Origin: Actinomycetota bacterium
Lineage (GTDB): Bacteria > Actinomycetota > Geothermincolia > Geothermincolales > RBG-13-55-18
Length of the DNA: 33,798 nt
Assembly (NCBI GenBank): GCA_015711955.1
Contig: JACVJK010000018.1
Coordinates: 1 to 33,798 of the forward strand
Reading direction: 5' to 3'
Positions 1 to 8,213 of the stretch are shown piece by piece (positions within the stretch are counted from its first letter, which is position 1; each line of letters starts with the position of its first letter). A model generated the notes under the pieces. That model ran no database searches, had not been told where the DNA came from, and saw only the letters and a list, made by a program, of their open reading frames with translations. Position numbers and translations under genes: made by a program.

Positions 1-561
1 CTCCCGGAGCTGCTCGGCGATGCTCACCCCATCCACGTGACCGGATATCCACACGTAGAGGTTCTTGGTGAGCAGGTCCACCACGATCTTGTCCGCTATC
101 TCCGGGCTGGAAGCCCTTCCCACCAGGGCACAGAAGCCGGGCGCCGTCCCGTCCACGAACTCCACGCCGCGCTCGCGCATGATCACGTCGTCGGCGGCTC
201 CCAGCCAGAAATCATCCACCGGGGGGTTGGTGGCGTACTTGCAGCCCTCGATGATCTCACCGGCGAACAAGGTGGCGATGCCGGCATCCAGGGCGTGGCC
301 CAGGTAGGGCGTCCAGTGCCTCTTCTTGGGCATGGGAGGCAGGAGGTCCCTGGCGATCTCCAGGACCTTGTCCATGTCCTCCAGGGTCTTCACCGGTATG
401 CCGGTGAGGGCGTAGATGATGGGCAGGTAGTATCCGGTGTTGGGGAACTCCACCTTCGCGGTGGCCCCCACCGCCTCCTTGGTCTCGGCCAGCATGCGCT
501 CGGCCGTCTCGACCTCTTTATGAGCACCTTTAATAGCCGCTGCAGCGATTATCCTACTCAT
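1..561 (-). CDS. acsB: acetyl-CoA synthase (CODH/ACS beta subunit), N-terminal part, cut by window edge
   Basis: The first 187 residues are visible; the frame is open to base 1, so the rest lies outside the window (bacterial AcsB is about 730 residues). The protein starts MSRIIAAAAIKGAHKEVE and has the AcsB N-terminal pattern: a 'FPNTGYYLPIIYALTG' segment matching the family's 'YPDTAYYLPVI', then an alanine-rich helix with 'AGEIIEGCKY', as in the domain that forms the CO tunnel with CooS. AcsB joins CO, a corrinoid-bound methyl group and CoA into acetyl-CoA at a Ni-Fe-S A cluster; the A-cluster cysteines are not in view. Its ATG shares one base with the TAA of cooS (TAATG), so the two are probably translationally coupled. 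The family call is firm; completeness cannot be judged. Confidence 0.93.
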   Translation of the reverse strand, partial: MSRIIAAAAIKGAHKEVETAERMLAETKEAVGATAKVEFPNTGYYLPIIYALTGIPVKTLEDMDKVLEIARDLLPPMPKKRHWTPYLGHALDAGIATLFAGEIIEGCKYATNPPVDDFWLGAADDVIMRERGVEFVDGTAPGFCALVGRASSPEIADKIVVDLLTKNLYVWISGHVDGVSIAEQLRE

Positions 562-2498
562 TAGATCTCCAACTCCCTCCTCATAGCCATGTCGTACAGG
601 ATCCTTTCCCTCTTCGCGGTGATACCGAGAGCTTCGCGCTTCATGTCTATAAGCGAGAGTATCTTGTCCACCATCTTGTCGGGGTCCGGCTCCAGATGCC
701 AGGAGTTCTTGAAGATGTCGTTGAGCTCCTCGAACAGGAAATTGGTCACGTTCTTGCTTCCCAGGGTGGGGAAGCCGACCCCGAACACCACCGCCGCGCC
801 CGAGGAGACGAAGTAGTGGCCGATGGCGATCGCCTTCTCGCTCATCCACTCGGGAGCGCAGCCGCAGGCGGGAAGGTCGTAGAAGGCCTCCCCCAGACCG
901 CCTTCCTTCACCATGGCGGTGAGGGCGATCAATATGCGGCTGTTATCCACGCAGGATCCGAAGTGCAACACCGGCGGGATGCCCACCGCCTCACAGACTT
1001 CCCAGAGGCCCCGCGGGCAGATCTCCCTGGCCACCTCGGGCAGCAGCAGGCCGGCCTTAGCCACCGTCTGGGCGGCGCATCCGGTCACCACCACCAGGCA
1101 ACCGTTCATGATGAGCTGCTTGACCACCCGCACGTGCACGTCGTCGTGCTTCACCTTGGGGTTGTTGCAGCCCACCACGCCCACCACGCCGCGGATGCGG
1201 CCATCGATGATGGCGTCGTTGAGCGGGCGGTAAGAGGCGCGATAACGGCCGCCCAACATGTAGTTGACGTACTCGTGGTTGAAGCCGGCGATGAGGGGCT
1301 CCTTGTTGTCGGGAATGTACACCTTGCCCCTCTTGGGGAAGTTTTCGATGGCCGTGGAGACGATCTCCTTGGCCACCTCCAGGGCCTTGTCCTCGTGGAA
1401 CTCGATGTGACGGGCGAAGGGCATCTTGGCCTTGGGAGAGGTGGTGATGATGTCAGTGTGGATACAGCTGGCGATGGTGCCCAAGCCCTGGAACACGCAC
1501 TGCACGTCCACCACCATGGCCTCCACCGCGCCGGTGAGGAGGGCCAGCTCCTGCTGGAGGAAGTTTCCGGCTATGGGGACGCCGTGGCGCATGAGCACCT
1601 CGTTGGCGGTGCAGCAGATACCCGCCAGGTTGATCCCCTTGGCCCCCACCGCCTTGGCCTTCTCCTGCATCTCCGGCAGGCTCGCCGCCAACACGATCAT
1701 CTCGGAAAGGAGCGGCTCATGTCCGTGGACTATGATGTTTACCTCGTCCTCCTTGAGCACGCCCAGGTTGGCGGAGCTCTCCAAGGGCTCGGGGGTGCCG
1801 AAGAGGATGTCCTGCAGCTCGGTGGCGATCATAGAACCGCCCCATCCGTCGGCCAGGGCACAGCGCGACGCCCCCAGGATGATGTTCTTGTAGTCCTGGT
1901 CCACGCCGATGGTGGTGCGGTGCAGGAGCTCCACCACCTCGCGGTCGATGCCCCGGGGGAAGATCCCCAGCTGCCTCCAGATCTCCTTGATGGGCTCGGG
2001 CGCCCTCTGGGCGAACTCCAGCTCGCCTTCCTGCTGGCCGAACATGGCCAGGCAGCGCTCGCCCACCTCCAGGGCGATGTCGTTGATGTCCCGGTCCCCG
2101 ATCTCGATGCCCAGGTCGGCGGCCACCTCCAGTAATTTCACCCGGTCCTTGATCTCGTAGTCGGTGGTCTCGCCCTTGGCCACCATGATCAGGGTCTGGG
2201 CCACCGCCCGTCCGTGGTCGGAGTGGGCGGCCGTTCCCGCCGCCACCATGCGGGCGAAGTTGCGGGCCACGATGGTGTCCACGTCGGCACCGCACACGCC
2301 CTTAGCTTCCTCGGGCTTCTTGGGGTTGATGCGGCAGGGACCCATGTTGCAGTAGCGGCAACATGTGCCTGCCTCACCGAAGGCACAGCCCTTCTGCTGC
2401 TCCTTGCGCTGGAAGGCCGTTTCCATGCCCTCGTCCACGGCCTTCTGCAGCATCTTGCGCGTGGCTTCGCACGCAGAGAGTTCTTCGATTTCCGCCAT
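561..2498 (-). CDS. cooS: carbon monoxide dehydrogenase catalytic subunit (Ni-Fe-S)
   Basis: A 645-residue catalytic subunit of the bifunctional CODH/ACS (also called acsA). It interconverts CO2 and CO and feeds CO to AcsB. All cluster ligands can be located: C38 and C46 for the D cluster, C47, C50, C55 and C69 for the B cluster, and H260, C295 or C296, C334, C444, C474 and C516 for the Ni-Fe-S C cluster. Lys555 in 'MSEKAIAIGH' matches the catalytic acid/base lysine. It therefore looks fully active. The start is the ATG at 2498, preceded by AAGGAGGAG; an in-frame start at 2546 would add a non-conserved tail. It follows acsD by 58 bases and overlaps acsB by one base. Confidence 0.97.
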   Translation of the reverse strand: MAEIEELSACEATRKMLQKAVDEGMETAFQRKEQQKGCAFGEAGTCCRYCNMGPCRINPKKPEEAKGVCGADVDTIVARNFARMVAAGTAAHSDHGRAVAQTLIMVAKGETTDYEIKDRVKLLEVAADLGIEIGDRDINDIALEVGERCLAMFGQQEGELEFAQRAPEPIKEIWRQLGIFPRGIDREVVELLHRTTIGVDQDYKNIILGASRCALADGWGGSMIATELQDILFGTPEPLESSANLGVLKEDEVNIIVHGHEPLLSEMIVLAASLPEMQEKAKAVGAKGINLAGICCTANEVLMRHGVPIAGNFLQQELALLTGAVEAMVVDVQCVFQGLGTIASCIHTDIITTSPKAKMPFARHIEFHEDKALEVAKEIVSTAIENFPKRGKVYIPDNKEPLIAGFNHEYVNYMLGGRYRASYRPLNDAIIDGRIRGVVGVVGCNNPKVKHDDVHVRVVKQLIMNGCLVVVTGCAAQTVAKAGLLLPEVAREICPRGLWEVCEAVGIPPVLHFGSCVDNSRILIALTAMVKEGGLGEAFYDLPACGCAPEWMSEKAIAIGHYFVSSGAAVVFGVGFPTLGSKNVTNFLFEELNDIFKNSWHLEPDPDKMVDKILSLIDMKREALGITAKRERILYDMAMRRELEI

Positions 2499-2556
2499 GT
2501 GCTTCTCCTCCTTCTGACCAGGTTCTCCGTGAACCCCCCTACTCATATGTGAACGG

Positions 2557-3498
2557 CTATGCGGAGAGGTCGGATATGAGCTGTTTGACCAACCTTATGG
2601 ACTCGGGGTGCCTGAGCACCAGGATGTTGGCCCCGGCCAGCATTAGTGCTACCGCCGTCAAGGTCTCCCAGATGATCCCCCGCTTTTCGGGGTCTCCCCA
2701 TTCCGGGTAGTCCTCGATGGAGCTCTTGGCCTCCTTGGTCTTCCAGGCCTGGAAACCTATGTTGGCCAGGAGCGGCATCTGGGTCATGGAGTCATCCTGC
2801 ATGAGGGCGGCGATCTTAAGGCGCTCCATGACCGAGTAGGTGTACTCCAGGCCGTAGCCCAGGGCCCCGGTGGTGGGGTCGATGATGAGCTTGTCCGGCT
2901 CCATGCCCAAGTTGGTGAGCAAGATGTTCAGCTGCTTGGCCAAGTTGACGTCGATGGGGGTCATGGCGCTCACCACGTGCTTGTATCCTATGGCCGGAGC
3001 CCCGATCTTCTTGTGGTTCTCCTCCTTGGCGGGCCCGATCACCAGGTTCTTGCCCTCCGCCTTGGTGGCCACTACCCGCGCGATCTCCGCGTCCTTGTCC
3101 AGGTCCTCGGTGCCGTAGACGATGAGGGGCACGTTAATGGCTTCCTCCACCTTCATTACCGTCTCGGCGGCCTCCTCGGCGGACTTATCGCTTCCCTTGG
3201 GATCGGTGGAGGTCAACGTGAGGAAGATAGCCTCCGCCCCCCACTCCTCCACCGCTTTCTTGGCCCAGGCCACCGGGTCGTTCTTCACGTCGCCCAAGAC
3301 CTTCTCCAAGGCCGGCGGCAGCTCACCGACCTCGTCGGAAACCTCCGCCGCCACTAGGGGCTTGTTGGGCATCTCCCCTTCCCAGAGGTAGAAGGGCATG
3401 CAGTTCTCGCCCCCTACCTTGCGTGCCTTTTCGCCAGCCCCTATCTCTACCTCCCGAATTCTTCCCTTGGCCGTCTCCGTCGGAAGACTGAAAGCCAT
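2557..3498 (-). CDS. acsD: corrinoid iron-sulfur protein small subunit (CODH/ACS delta subunit)
   Basis: 313 residues, the usual length for bacterial AcsD. It is the small, TIM-barrel subunit of the corrinoid iron-sulfur protein, which carries the methyl group from methyl-THF to acetyl-CoA synthase. Recognisable segments are the N-terminal 'MPFYLWEGEMPNKPLVA', a central 'LIIDPTTGALGYGLEYTYSVMER', and a C-terminal 'ALMLAGANILVLRHPES'. The ATG has GGAAAGGAG just upstream. It sits between folD (74-base gap) and cooS (58-base gap). The partner large subunit (acsC, with its 4Fe-4S domain) and the methyltransferase acsE are not in the window; they may follow acsB beyond the left edge. Confidence 0.95.
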   Translation of the reverse strand: MAFSLPTETAKGRIREVEIGAGEKARKVGGENCMPFYLWEGEMPNKPLVAAEVSDEVGELPPALEKVLGDVKNDPVAWAKKAVEEWGAEAIFLTLTSTDPKGSDKSAEEAAETVMKVEEAINVPLIVYGTEDLDKDAEIARVVATKAEGKNLVIGPAKEENHKKIGAPAIGYKHVVSAMTPIDVNLAKQLNILLTNLGMEPDKLIIDPTTGALGYGLEYTYSVMERLKIAALMQDDSMTQMPLLANIGFQAWKTKEAKSSIEDYPEWGDPEKRGIIWETLTAVALMLAGANILVLRHPESIRLVKQLISDLSA

Positions 3499-3572
3499 TG
3501 CCTACTCCTTTCCTCTCCGATCCTGCTATCCCATATTATTCGCATCCCTCCGAGGGGGTTTATTGACCGCCG

Positions 3573-4511
3573 TCACTCCAGTCCGTGCTGGATCTTGCAA
3601 GCCCGGAGCGCGTTCTTCATGAGCATGCGGTTGGTGACCGCCCCCACCCCGCCGGGCACCGGGGTGATGGCCTTGACCATGTCCTTGACCTTGTCAAAGG
3701 AGACGTCCCCCACCGTCTTGGTCATGGGTTTTCCCTTCTCGTTGAGCACCGGGTTTCCGTTCTCGTCCAACACCTTGACCCGGTTGATGCCCACGTCGAC
3801 CACTATGGCGCCCTCCTTGACCTGGTCGGGGCCGATCAGGTCCGGCTTTCCCGCCGCCACCACGAGGATGTCGGCGCCCTTGGTGTGCTTCTCCAGGTTG
3901 CCCTTCATGCTGGTGAAGACGTGGCAAACGGTGGTGGTGGCGTTGCGGTTGAGCATGAGGAAGGCCACCGGCTTGCCCACTATGTTGGAGTGGCCCACCA
4001 CCACCACCTCAGCCCCTTCGTAGAAGTCCTTGGGCTCCATGTTCTCGTACTGCCAAGCATAGCGGTCCAAGATCTCTATGACCGCCGAGGGGGTGGCGGG
4101 GGGGAAGGTGGGCTCCCCCAGGGCCAGCTTGCCCATGTTGAAGGGATGGAAGCAGTCGATGTCTTTGTTCACGTCGATGGAGTTGATCACTGCGCTGTCG
4201 GATATGTGCTCGGGGAAGGGACGTAGGGGAAGGATCCCACTGACCTCGGGGTTGGCGTTGAGCTTCTTAACGATCTCGATCAAATCGGCCTCGCTGATGT
4301 CCGCCGGCGGGTTTTCGTTGAAATAATTCCAGCCCGCTTCCTGGCAGAACTTCTCCACCTGACCTCTATACATCTTGGCGCCGTAGTCGTCTCCCACCAG
4401 GAGCGTGGCTATACCCGGCACGATGCCCTTGGCCTTAAGGGCCTCGGTTTCCTCGAGAATCTCCTTCATGAGCTCCTCACCGATGGCCACGCAGTCTATG
4501 ACGATTCCCAT
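3573..4511 (-). CDS. folD: methylenetetrahydrofolate dehydrogenase (FolD family), probably lacking cyclohydrolase activity
   Basis: 312 residues with the FolD fold: an N-terminal catalytic domain, a Rossmann domain with 'VVVGHSNIVGKPVA', then 'GAIVVDVGINR' and the C-terminal 'ITPVPGGVGAVTNRML'. The family interconverts 5,10-methenyl- and 5,10-methylene-THF and usually also hydrolyses methenyl-THF. Y48 of the YxxxK motif is present, but the catalytic lysine position reads valine (V52, in 'MYRGQVEKF'). The usual 'LVQLPLP' loop reads 'LPLRPFP', losing the conserved glutamine. D119 in 'KDIDCF' remains. Both lost residues serve the cyclohydrolase step, so I infer a dehydrogenase-only enzyme, with FchA from the adjacent upstream gene doing the hydrolysis. 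ATG at 4511 with AAAGGAG upstream. NAD versus NADP preference cannot be read. Confidence 0.92.
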   Translation of the reverse strand: MGIVIDCVAIGEELMKEILEETEALKAKGIVPGIATLLVGDDYGAKMYRGQVEKFCQEAGWNYFNENPPADISEADLIEIVKKLNANPEVSGILPLRPFPEHISDSAVINSIDVNKDIDCFHPFNMGKLALGEPTFPPATPSAVIEILDRYAWQYENMEPKDFYEGAEVVVVGHSNIVGKPVAFLMLNRNATTTVCHVFTSMKGNLEKHTKGADILVVAAGKPDLIGPDQVKEGAIVVDVGINRVKVLDENGNPVLNEKGKPMTKTVGDVSFDKVKDMVKAITPVPGGVGAVTNRMLMKNALRACKIQHGLE

Positions 4512-4565
4512 CTCCGCTCTCCTTTCTCCCTTTCCCAGTGCCCACCTATCGGCCAGCCAAGCGAA

Positions 4566-5195
4566 TCAACCCAGTTTCTCGTAGGTTAACCGCAAGACTA
4601 TGTCCCTGAGCTCGGAGGCTTCCTTGAGGATGTTCTGGACCCGGGACCAACGATCCTCGGCATACTCCCGGTCCTCCATGCTCACCACATTGATCCTCAC
4701 GTTGAGAGCAGCGCTCTGGGCGGCTGCCTCGGCCAAAAGGACCGCCACCCCGGCGTCGCTCACCGCTCCCACGTTGCCGATCTCGGCGGCGATCCGGGAG
4801 AGTCTGGCCACCTCCAGGCACTTCTCGGCGATCTGGAAGGGGACCTCGGTGGCGGACTTCAAGGCTTCCTGTATCTTGGCCGCCCTCTCCTTTTTCTGTT
4901 CCTCGGTTTCGCGGGGGAGTTTGTATGCGGCCGATACCTCGGCGTAGACCTCGGTGTCCTTCTGGAGCAGGTCCTGGAGTTCGGACCTCAAGGTTTCGGA
5001 GTTCTTGAGGAGTTCCTCGATGCGGTCCTGGACGTCGGCGTACTTCTCTTTTCCCAGGGTGAGGTTGGCCACCATGGAAACCAGGGCCGCCCCCACCGCT
5101 CCCACCAACGCCGATGCCGCCCCGCCACCCGGCTCCGGAGACCTGGAGGCGAGTTTGTCCAGGAATGCGACCATGGGCTTTTCTACGTACATCAT
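4566..5195 (-). CDS. fchA: methenyltetrahydrofolate cyclohydrolase (formiminotransferase-cyclodeaminase family)
   Basis: 209 residues, the typical length of stand-alone FchA. It carries the family signature 'SPEPGGGAASALVGAVGAAL' near residues 19-38, a long charged helical middle, and 'NVGAVSDAGVAVLLAEAAAQSAALNVRIN'. These proteins are soluble all-helical enzymes that interconvert 10-formyl-THF and 5,10-methenyl-THF, here the step between Fhs and FolD. The start is the first of two adjacent ATGs, preceded by GGGGAGG. It lies between cooC (78-base gap holding an inverted repeat) and folD (54-base gap). Cyclodeaminase activity on formimino-THF is the family's other role, but the context and the defective FolD next door favour cyclohydrolase. 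Confidence 0.93.
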   Translation of the reverse strand: MMYVEKPMVAFLDKLASRSPEPGGGAASALVGAVGAALVSMVANLTLGKEKYADVQDRIEELLKNSETLRSELQDLLQKDTEVYAEVSAAYKLPRETEEQKKERAAKIQEALKSATEVPFQIAEKCLEVARLSRIAAEIGNVGAVSDAGVAVLLAEAAAQSAALNVRINVVSMEDREYAEDRWSRVQNILKEASELRDIVLRLTYEKLG

Positions 5196-5213
5196 CGACC
5201 TCCCCGGTCCAAC

Positions 5214-5256
5214 GAAAGATTATCTCACCAAAAACCCCAGTTGGCTATAATCTTTC
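5214..5256 (-). promoter_or_regulatory. 10-bp perfect inverted repeat between cooC and fchA
   Basis: GAAAGATTAT at 5214-5223 and its exact complement ATAATCTTTC at 5247-5256 flank a 23-base loop, which itself contains CCAA/TTGG. In the operon RNA this folds into a two-tier hairpin directly ahead of the fchA ribosome-binding site. No uridine run follows, so it is not a classical terminator. It could be an RNA processing or attenuation element, or a DNA operator. Confidence 0.5.
5219..5247 (-). promoter_or_regulatory. possible internal promoter ahead of fchA
   Basis: On the minus strand TAGCCA (5247-5242) and GATAAT (5224-5219) are exactly 17 bases apart, inside the inverted repeat and about 25 bases upstream of the fchA ATG. 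The -10 is strong and the -35 matches 4 of 6 consensus bases. The AT-rich gap stands out from its surroundings. It could supply fchA to acsB independently of the main promoter. Sequence match only. Confidence 0.3.
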
Positions 5257-5273
5257 CGAATAATTTTTCCCTT

Positions 5274-6047
5274 TCACCCCCCCTTTCTCAAGGGCTCCAC
5301 GTACCTCTGGAGGATGTCCTCCACCGCCTTCCTGGCCGGGCTGTCCTCCGGTATGGCCACCAGAGGGAGCCCCTTCTCGTCGTTTCCCGTTATGGCCGGG
5401 TCCTCGGGGACTATCCCCGCCAACTCCAGCCCTCCTTCCTCGGCCAGCTTGCGGAGCTCCTCGGAGAGGCCGTTCCTCACCCGGCCCACCACCAGCGCCA
5501 TCCGGCGGATGTCCAGCTTCAGCTCTCGGGCCAGGTCCCTGATGCGCAGGGCGGTTTCCACTCCCCTACGGGTGTGGTCGGAGGTGATGAACATCACGTC
5601 CACCCCCCGAGTGGTGCGCCGAGATAGGTGCTCCATCCCCGCCTCGTTGTCCATGACCACGAAATCGTAGCGGTCGGTCATGGCGTCCAGGTAACGGCGA
5701 AATATGTTGTTGAGGTAGCAATAGCAACCCGGCCCCTCCGGTCGACCCATGGAGATGAGGTCGAAGCCCTTCTCCTCCACCAAGGCCTGCTGGAGCAGGG
5801 TCTCCACCCATACCTCCTTGGAGATGCCGGGAGGCATCTTGTTGACGTTCTCGGTGAGATATTCCCGGATGGAGCCGATGGTTTTCTCCACCTTGGTCCC
5901 CAGCGCACGGTCCAGGTTGGCATTGGAGTCGGCGTCCACCGCCAGCACCGGCCTGCCTGTGGCCCTCACCAGGTAATCCACGCTCAGGGCGGAAAAAGTG
6001 GTCTTTCCCGTCCCCCCTTTTCCCGCTACCGCTATCACGTAGGACAT
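5274..6047 (-). CDS. cooC: CooC-type nickel-insertion ATPase for CODH/ACS
   Basis: 257 residues of the MinD/ParA-like P-loop family. A deviant Walker A motif, GKGGTGKTT, lies at residues 9-17. The metal-binding CxC pair is C108 and C110 in 'GCYCYLNN'. The Walker B-like segment 'FVVMDNEAGMEHLSRRT' starts near residue 129. CooC dimers bind Ni(II) between CxC motifs and use ATP hydrolysis to mature the Ni-Fe-S cluster of CODH; ACS-linked members may serve the A cluster instead. Its ATG follows the TAG of the upstream activator gene with no gap, and the GGAGG-type binding site lies inside that gene, so the two are co-translated. Whether it serves CooS, AcsB or both cannot be decided here. Confidence 0.94.
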   Translation of the reverse strand: MSYVIAVAGKGGTGKTTFSALSVDYLVRATGRPVLAVDADSNANLDRALGTKVEKTIGSIREYLTENVNKMPPGISKEVWVETLLQQALVEEKGFDLISMGRPEGPGCYCYLNNIFRRYLDAMTDRYDFVVMDNEAGMEHLSRRTTRGVDVMFITSDHTRRGVETALRIRDLARELKLDIRRMALVVGRVRNGLSEELRKLAEEGGLELAGIVPEDPAITGNDEKGLPLVAIPEDSPARKAVEDILQRYVEPLRKGG

Positions 6048-8033
6048 CTACTCCTCCCCTCCGGCGGTGGCCGCCCTCTTAAACGTCCTCTCCTGTGAAC
6101 GGTACTGCTCCAGCTTTTCCTTGACCGTGGGAAACGCGTCCAGGTTGGTATGGGGAAAGAACAGGGCGGATAGGTACCGATCCATGAAGGCGGGGTTGGT
6201 GGAGAGTTCCAGATAAGTCATCTGGCGGGCTATGTCGTTGGCCCGCTGCAGCATCTCCTTGGACAGGGCTGCCAAGTGGGCGCCCAGAAGCGACCCGTTG
6301 CCCACGAACTTCATCTTGTCGTAGCCTATGTCCGGCAAAAGACCGATGTTTACCGCCTTGTCCACCTCCAAGTAGCGCCCGAAGGCCCCGGCTATTAGGA
6401 GCTCGTCGATCATGGACACGTCCATGTCCACCGACGAAAGGAGGATCTCTATGCCCGCGTAGACCGCCGCCTTGGCCCTCATCAGGTTGTCGATGTCCAC
6501 TTCCGTGATGACGATGTCCCTCCTGGTGGCCGAATCCTCCGCCCACACCAACACGTATTCCGCGCCTCCCTCGGTGGCCCTCACCCTGGGAGTGGGAAGG
6601 TCCAGGTTAATCTTGCCCTTCTCGTTGATGATGCCGGTGAGGAACATCTCGGAGAGGGCGTCAATGAGCCCCGACCCGCAAATGCCTATGGGTTTCCTCC
6701 TGCCCACGGTGATGATCATCGGTTCGTAGTTGATCGGGTTTATGCGAACCTGCTCGATGGCTCCCCGGGTGGCCCTCATCCCGTGCTTCACGCCCCCGCC
6801 CTCGAAGGCGGGCCCTGCAGAGCAGGAGCAGGATAGCATCCAGTCCCGGTTGCCCAGCACCATCTCCCCGTTGGTGCCTATGTCGATGTAGAGGGTGAGT
6901 TTGTCGGTGTTGAATATGCCCGAGGCGAGCATGCCGGCCACTATGTCTCCTCCCACGTAGGAGGCGACGCAAGGGATGGCGTACAGGTATACCCCCGCCG
7001 CGATGCGAAGACCGATGTCGCTGGCCTTTATCCAAGGAAAGAAGGTGGCGGAGGGTATGTAGGGCTCCTCCCTTATGTATTTTGGGTTCAGGCCCAAAAG
7101 AAGGTGGGTCATGGTGGTGTTACCGGCCACCACCACATGGGTTATGTTGCAGTATTCGATACCTGCCTTTTCCACCAGGCTCTTGATGAGGTTCCAGATA
7201 GTGCCCACCACCACTGACTGCAGTCGGGCCAATCCGGTGCCCTTGGTGGCGTAGATGATGCGGGAGATGACGTCCTCTCCGTAAGCCACCTGGGCATTGT
7301 AATCGGAGGCCCGCGCCACCACCTTCCCGGTTCGCAGGTCGATCAACTCCGCCGAGATGGTGGTGGTGCCCACGTCGATGGCCACGGCGGACTGGCGTTC
7401 GGTGGTGTCTCCCTGCTCCACCCTGACCGCCCGCAGCTCTTCTTCGCTGTCCAAGACGGTCACCGTCACGTCCCATTGGCTCTGTCTGAGCACGTTGGGC
7501 AACCTCTGGAGCACGGGGTAGTCTATGATCACGTCCCTCAGCCCCGCCTCCACCGCGAGCCCCCGCTTCACCCTTTCGGCGTCGCTGGTGTTGTCGTCCA
7601 GGGAGGGGGGAGGTAGCACCAGGTGGATCTTCTTGGTCGGCGGGTCCAAGGTCCAGGGAGGGAGCCTTTTCTCCCAATCCTCGGCCGAAAGGAGGTGACC
7701 ATGGGCAGGTTCTGGTTCCTTCCGTTCGAATATGCGCTTGTCGCCTATGCGGGATTCGATGGGCACCGTGACCTTTAGGTCGGTGAGCACGCGAGTCTGG
7801 CAGGCCAAGGCATAACCCTTGGCTATGTCCTCTTGGGAGAGTTTGGGGTTGGGCTCCCTCTCCACCCCTCCTTCTTCCACCACCACCCGGCACTTCCCGC
7901 AGGAACCGGCACCGCCGCAGGAGGCGTTTATGTGGACGTCGGCGTCCATGGCCGCCTTTAGGATGGTCTCCCCCTTGGGAACCACTATGTAGCGGTTGTC
8001 GGGAAGGAAGGTTACCCTGCAGGAATCCTCCAC
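6048..8033 (-). CDS. acsV: reductive activator of corrinoid protein (2Fe-2S plus ASKHA ATPase domain)
   Basis: About 660 residues. An N-terminal plant-type 2Fe-2S ferredoxin domain shows 'CGGAGSCGKC' followed by 'YALACQTRV', the CX5CX2C...C pattern. After a linker comes a large actin-like ATPase region of the DUF4445 type with 'AVAIDVGTTTISAEL', 'VVVAGNTTMTHLLLG', 'LYIDIGTNGEMVLG' and 'LLIAGAFGRYL'. Such proteins use ATP to reduce inactive Co(II) corrinoid to Co(I), here for the corrinoid iron-sulfur protein (AcsD plus the absent AcsC). Possible starts are TTG 8084, ATG 8060 and GTG 8033; I chose 8033 because GGGAGG precedes it and homologues begin just before the 'VTFLPDN' strand. It is separated from fhs by a gap holding a strong hairpin. 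Confidence 0.9.
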   Translation of the reverse strand: MEDSCRVTFLPDNRYIVVPKGETILKAAMDADVHINASCGGAGSCGKCRVVVEEGGVEREPNPKLSQEDIAKGYALACQTRVLTDLKVTVPIESRIGDKRIFERKEPEPAHGHLLSAEDWEKRLPPWTLDPPTKKIHLVLPPPSLDDNTSDAERVKRGLAVEAGLRDVIIDYPVLQRLPNVLRQSQWDVTVTVLDSEEELRAVRVEQGDTTERQSAVAIDVGTTTISAELIDLRTGKVVARASDYNAQVAYGEDVISRIIYATKGTGLARLQSVVVGTIWNLIKSLVEKAGIEYCNITHVVVAGNTTMTHLLLGLNPKYIREEPYIPSATFFPWIKASDIGLRIAAGVYLYAIPCVASYVGGDIVAGMLASGIFNTDKLTLYIDIGTNGEMVLGNRDWMLSCSCSAGPAFEGGGVKHGMRATRGAIEQVRINPINYEPMIITVGRRKPIGICGSGLIDALSEMFLTGIINEKGKINLDLPTPRVRATEGGAEYVLVWAEDSATRRDIVITEVDIDNLMRAKAAVYAGIEILLSSVDMDVSMIDELLIAGAFGRYLEVDKAVNIGLLPDIGYDKMKFVGNGSLLGAHLAALSKEMLQRANDIARQMTYLELSTNPAFMDRYLSALFFPHTNLDAFPTVKEKLEQYRSQERTFKRAATAGGEE

Positions 8034-8152
8034 CGGTCCTCCCTCGTTCTCAGGTGCCATCCCGCAGATGGCCGGCTCAACCAAGACTAAGAACCCGCCG
8101 AGACCCGTTTTGCGCTCGGTTATGTCGGGCTCGATCCCTACTTTAACCCCAT

Positions 8153-8184
8153 CGGTGCCCCGGTCTGCAATGACCGGGGCACCG
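8153..8184 (-). terminator. 12-bp perfect hairpin downstream of fhs
   Basis: CGGTGCCCCGGT (8153-8164) and ACCGGGGCACCG (8173-8184) are perfect complements around an 8-base loop, 30 bases after the fhs stop. No uridine tract follows in the minus-strand direction. It may be a partial, U-less terminator that lowers expression of the genes after fhs, or an mRNA-stabilising or processing hairpin. Confidence 0.6.
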
Positions 8185-8213
8185 TATGGGTCATTCCGTT
8201 TCTCTATGCAGCC

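Noticed and set aside
696-2135. Long plus-strand open frame opposite cooS
   Set aside because: It is the mirror frame of a gene with all catalytic residues, is rich in His and Gly, and has no recognisable domain.
2499-2546. Upstream start for cooS
   Set aside because: The extra 16 residues are not family-like, and the ATG at 2498 has a strong binding site.
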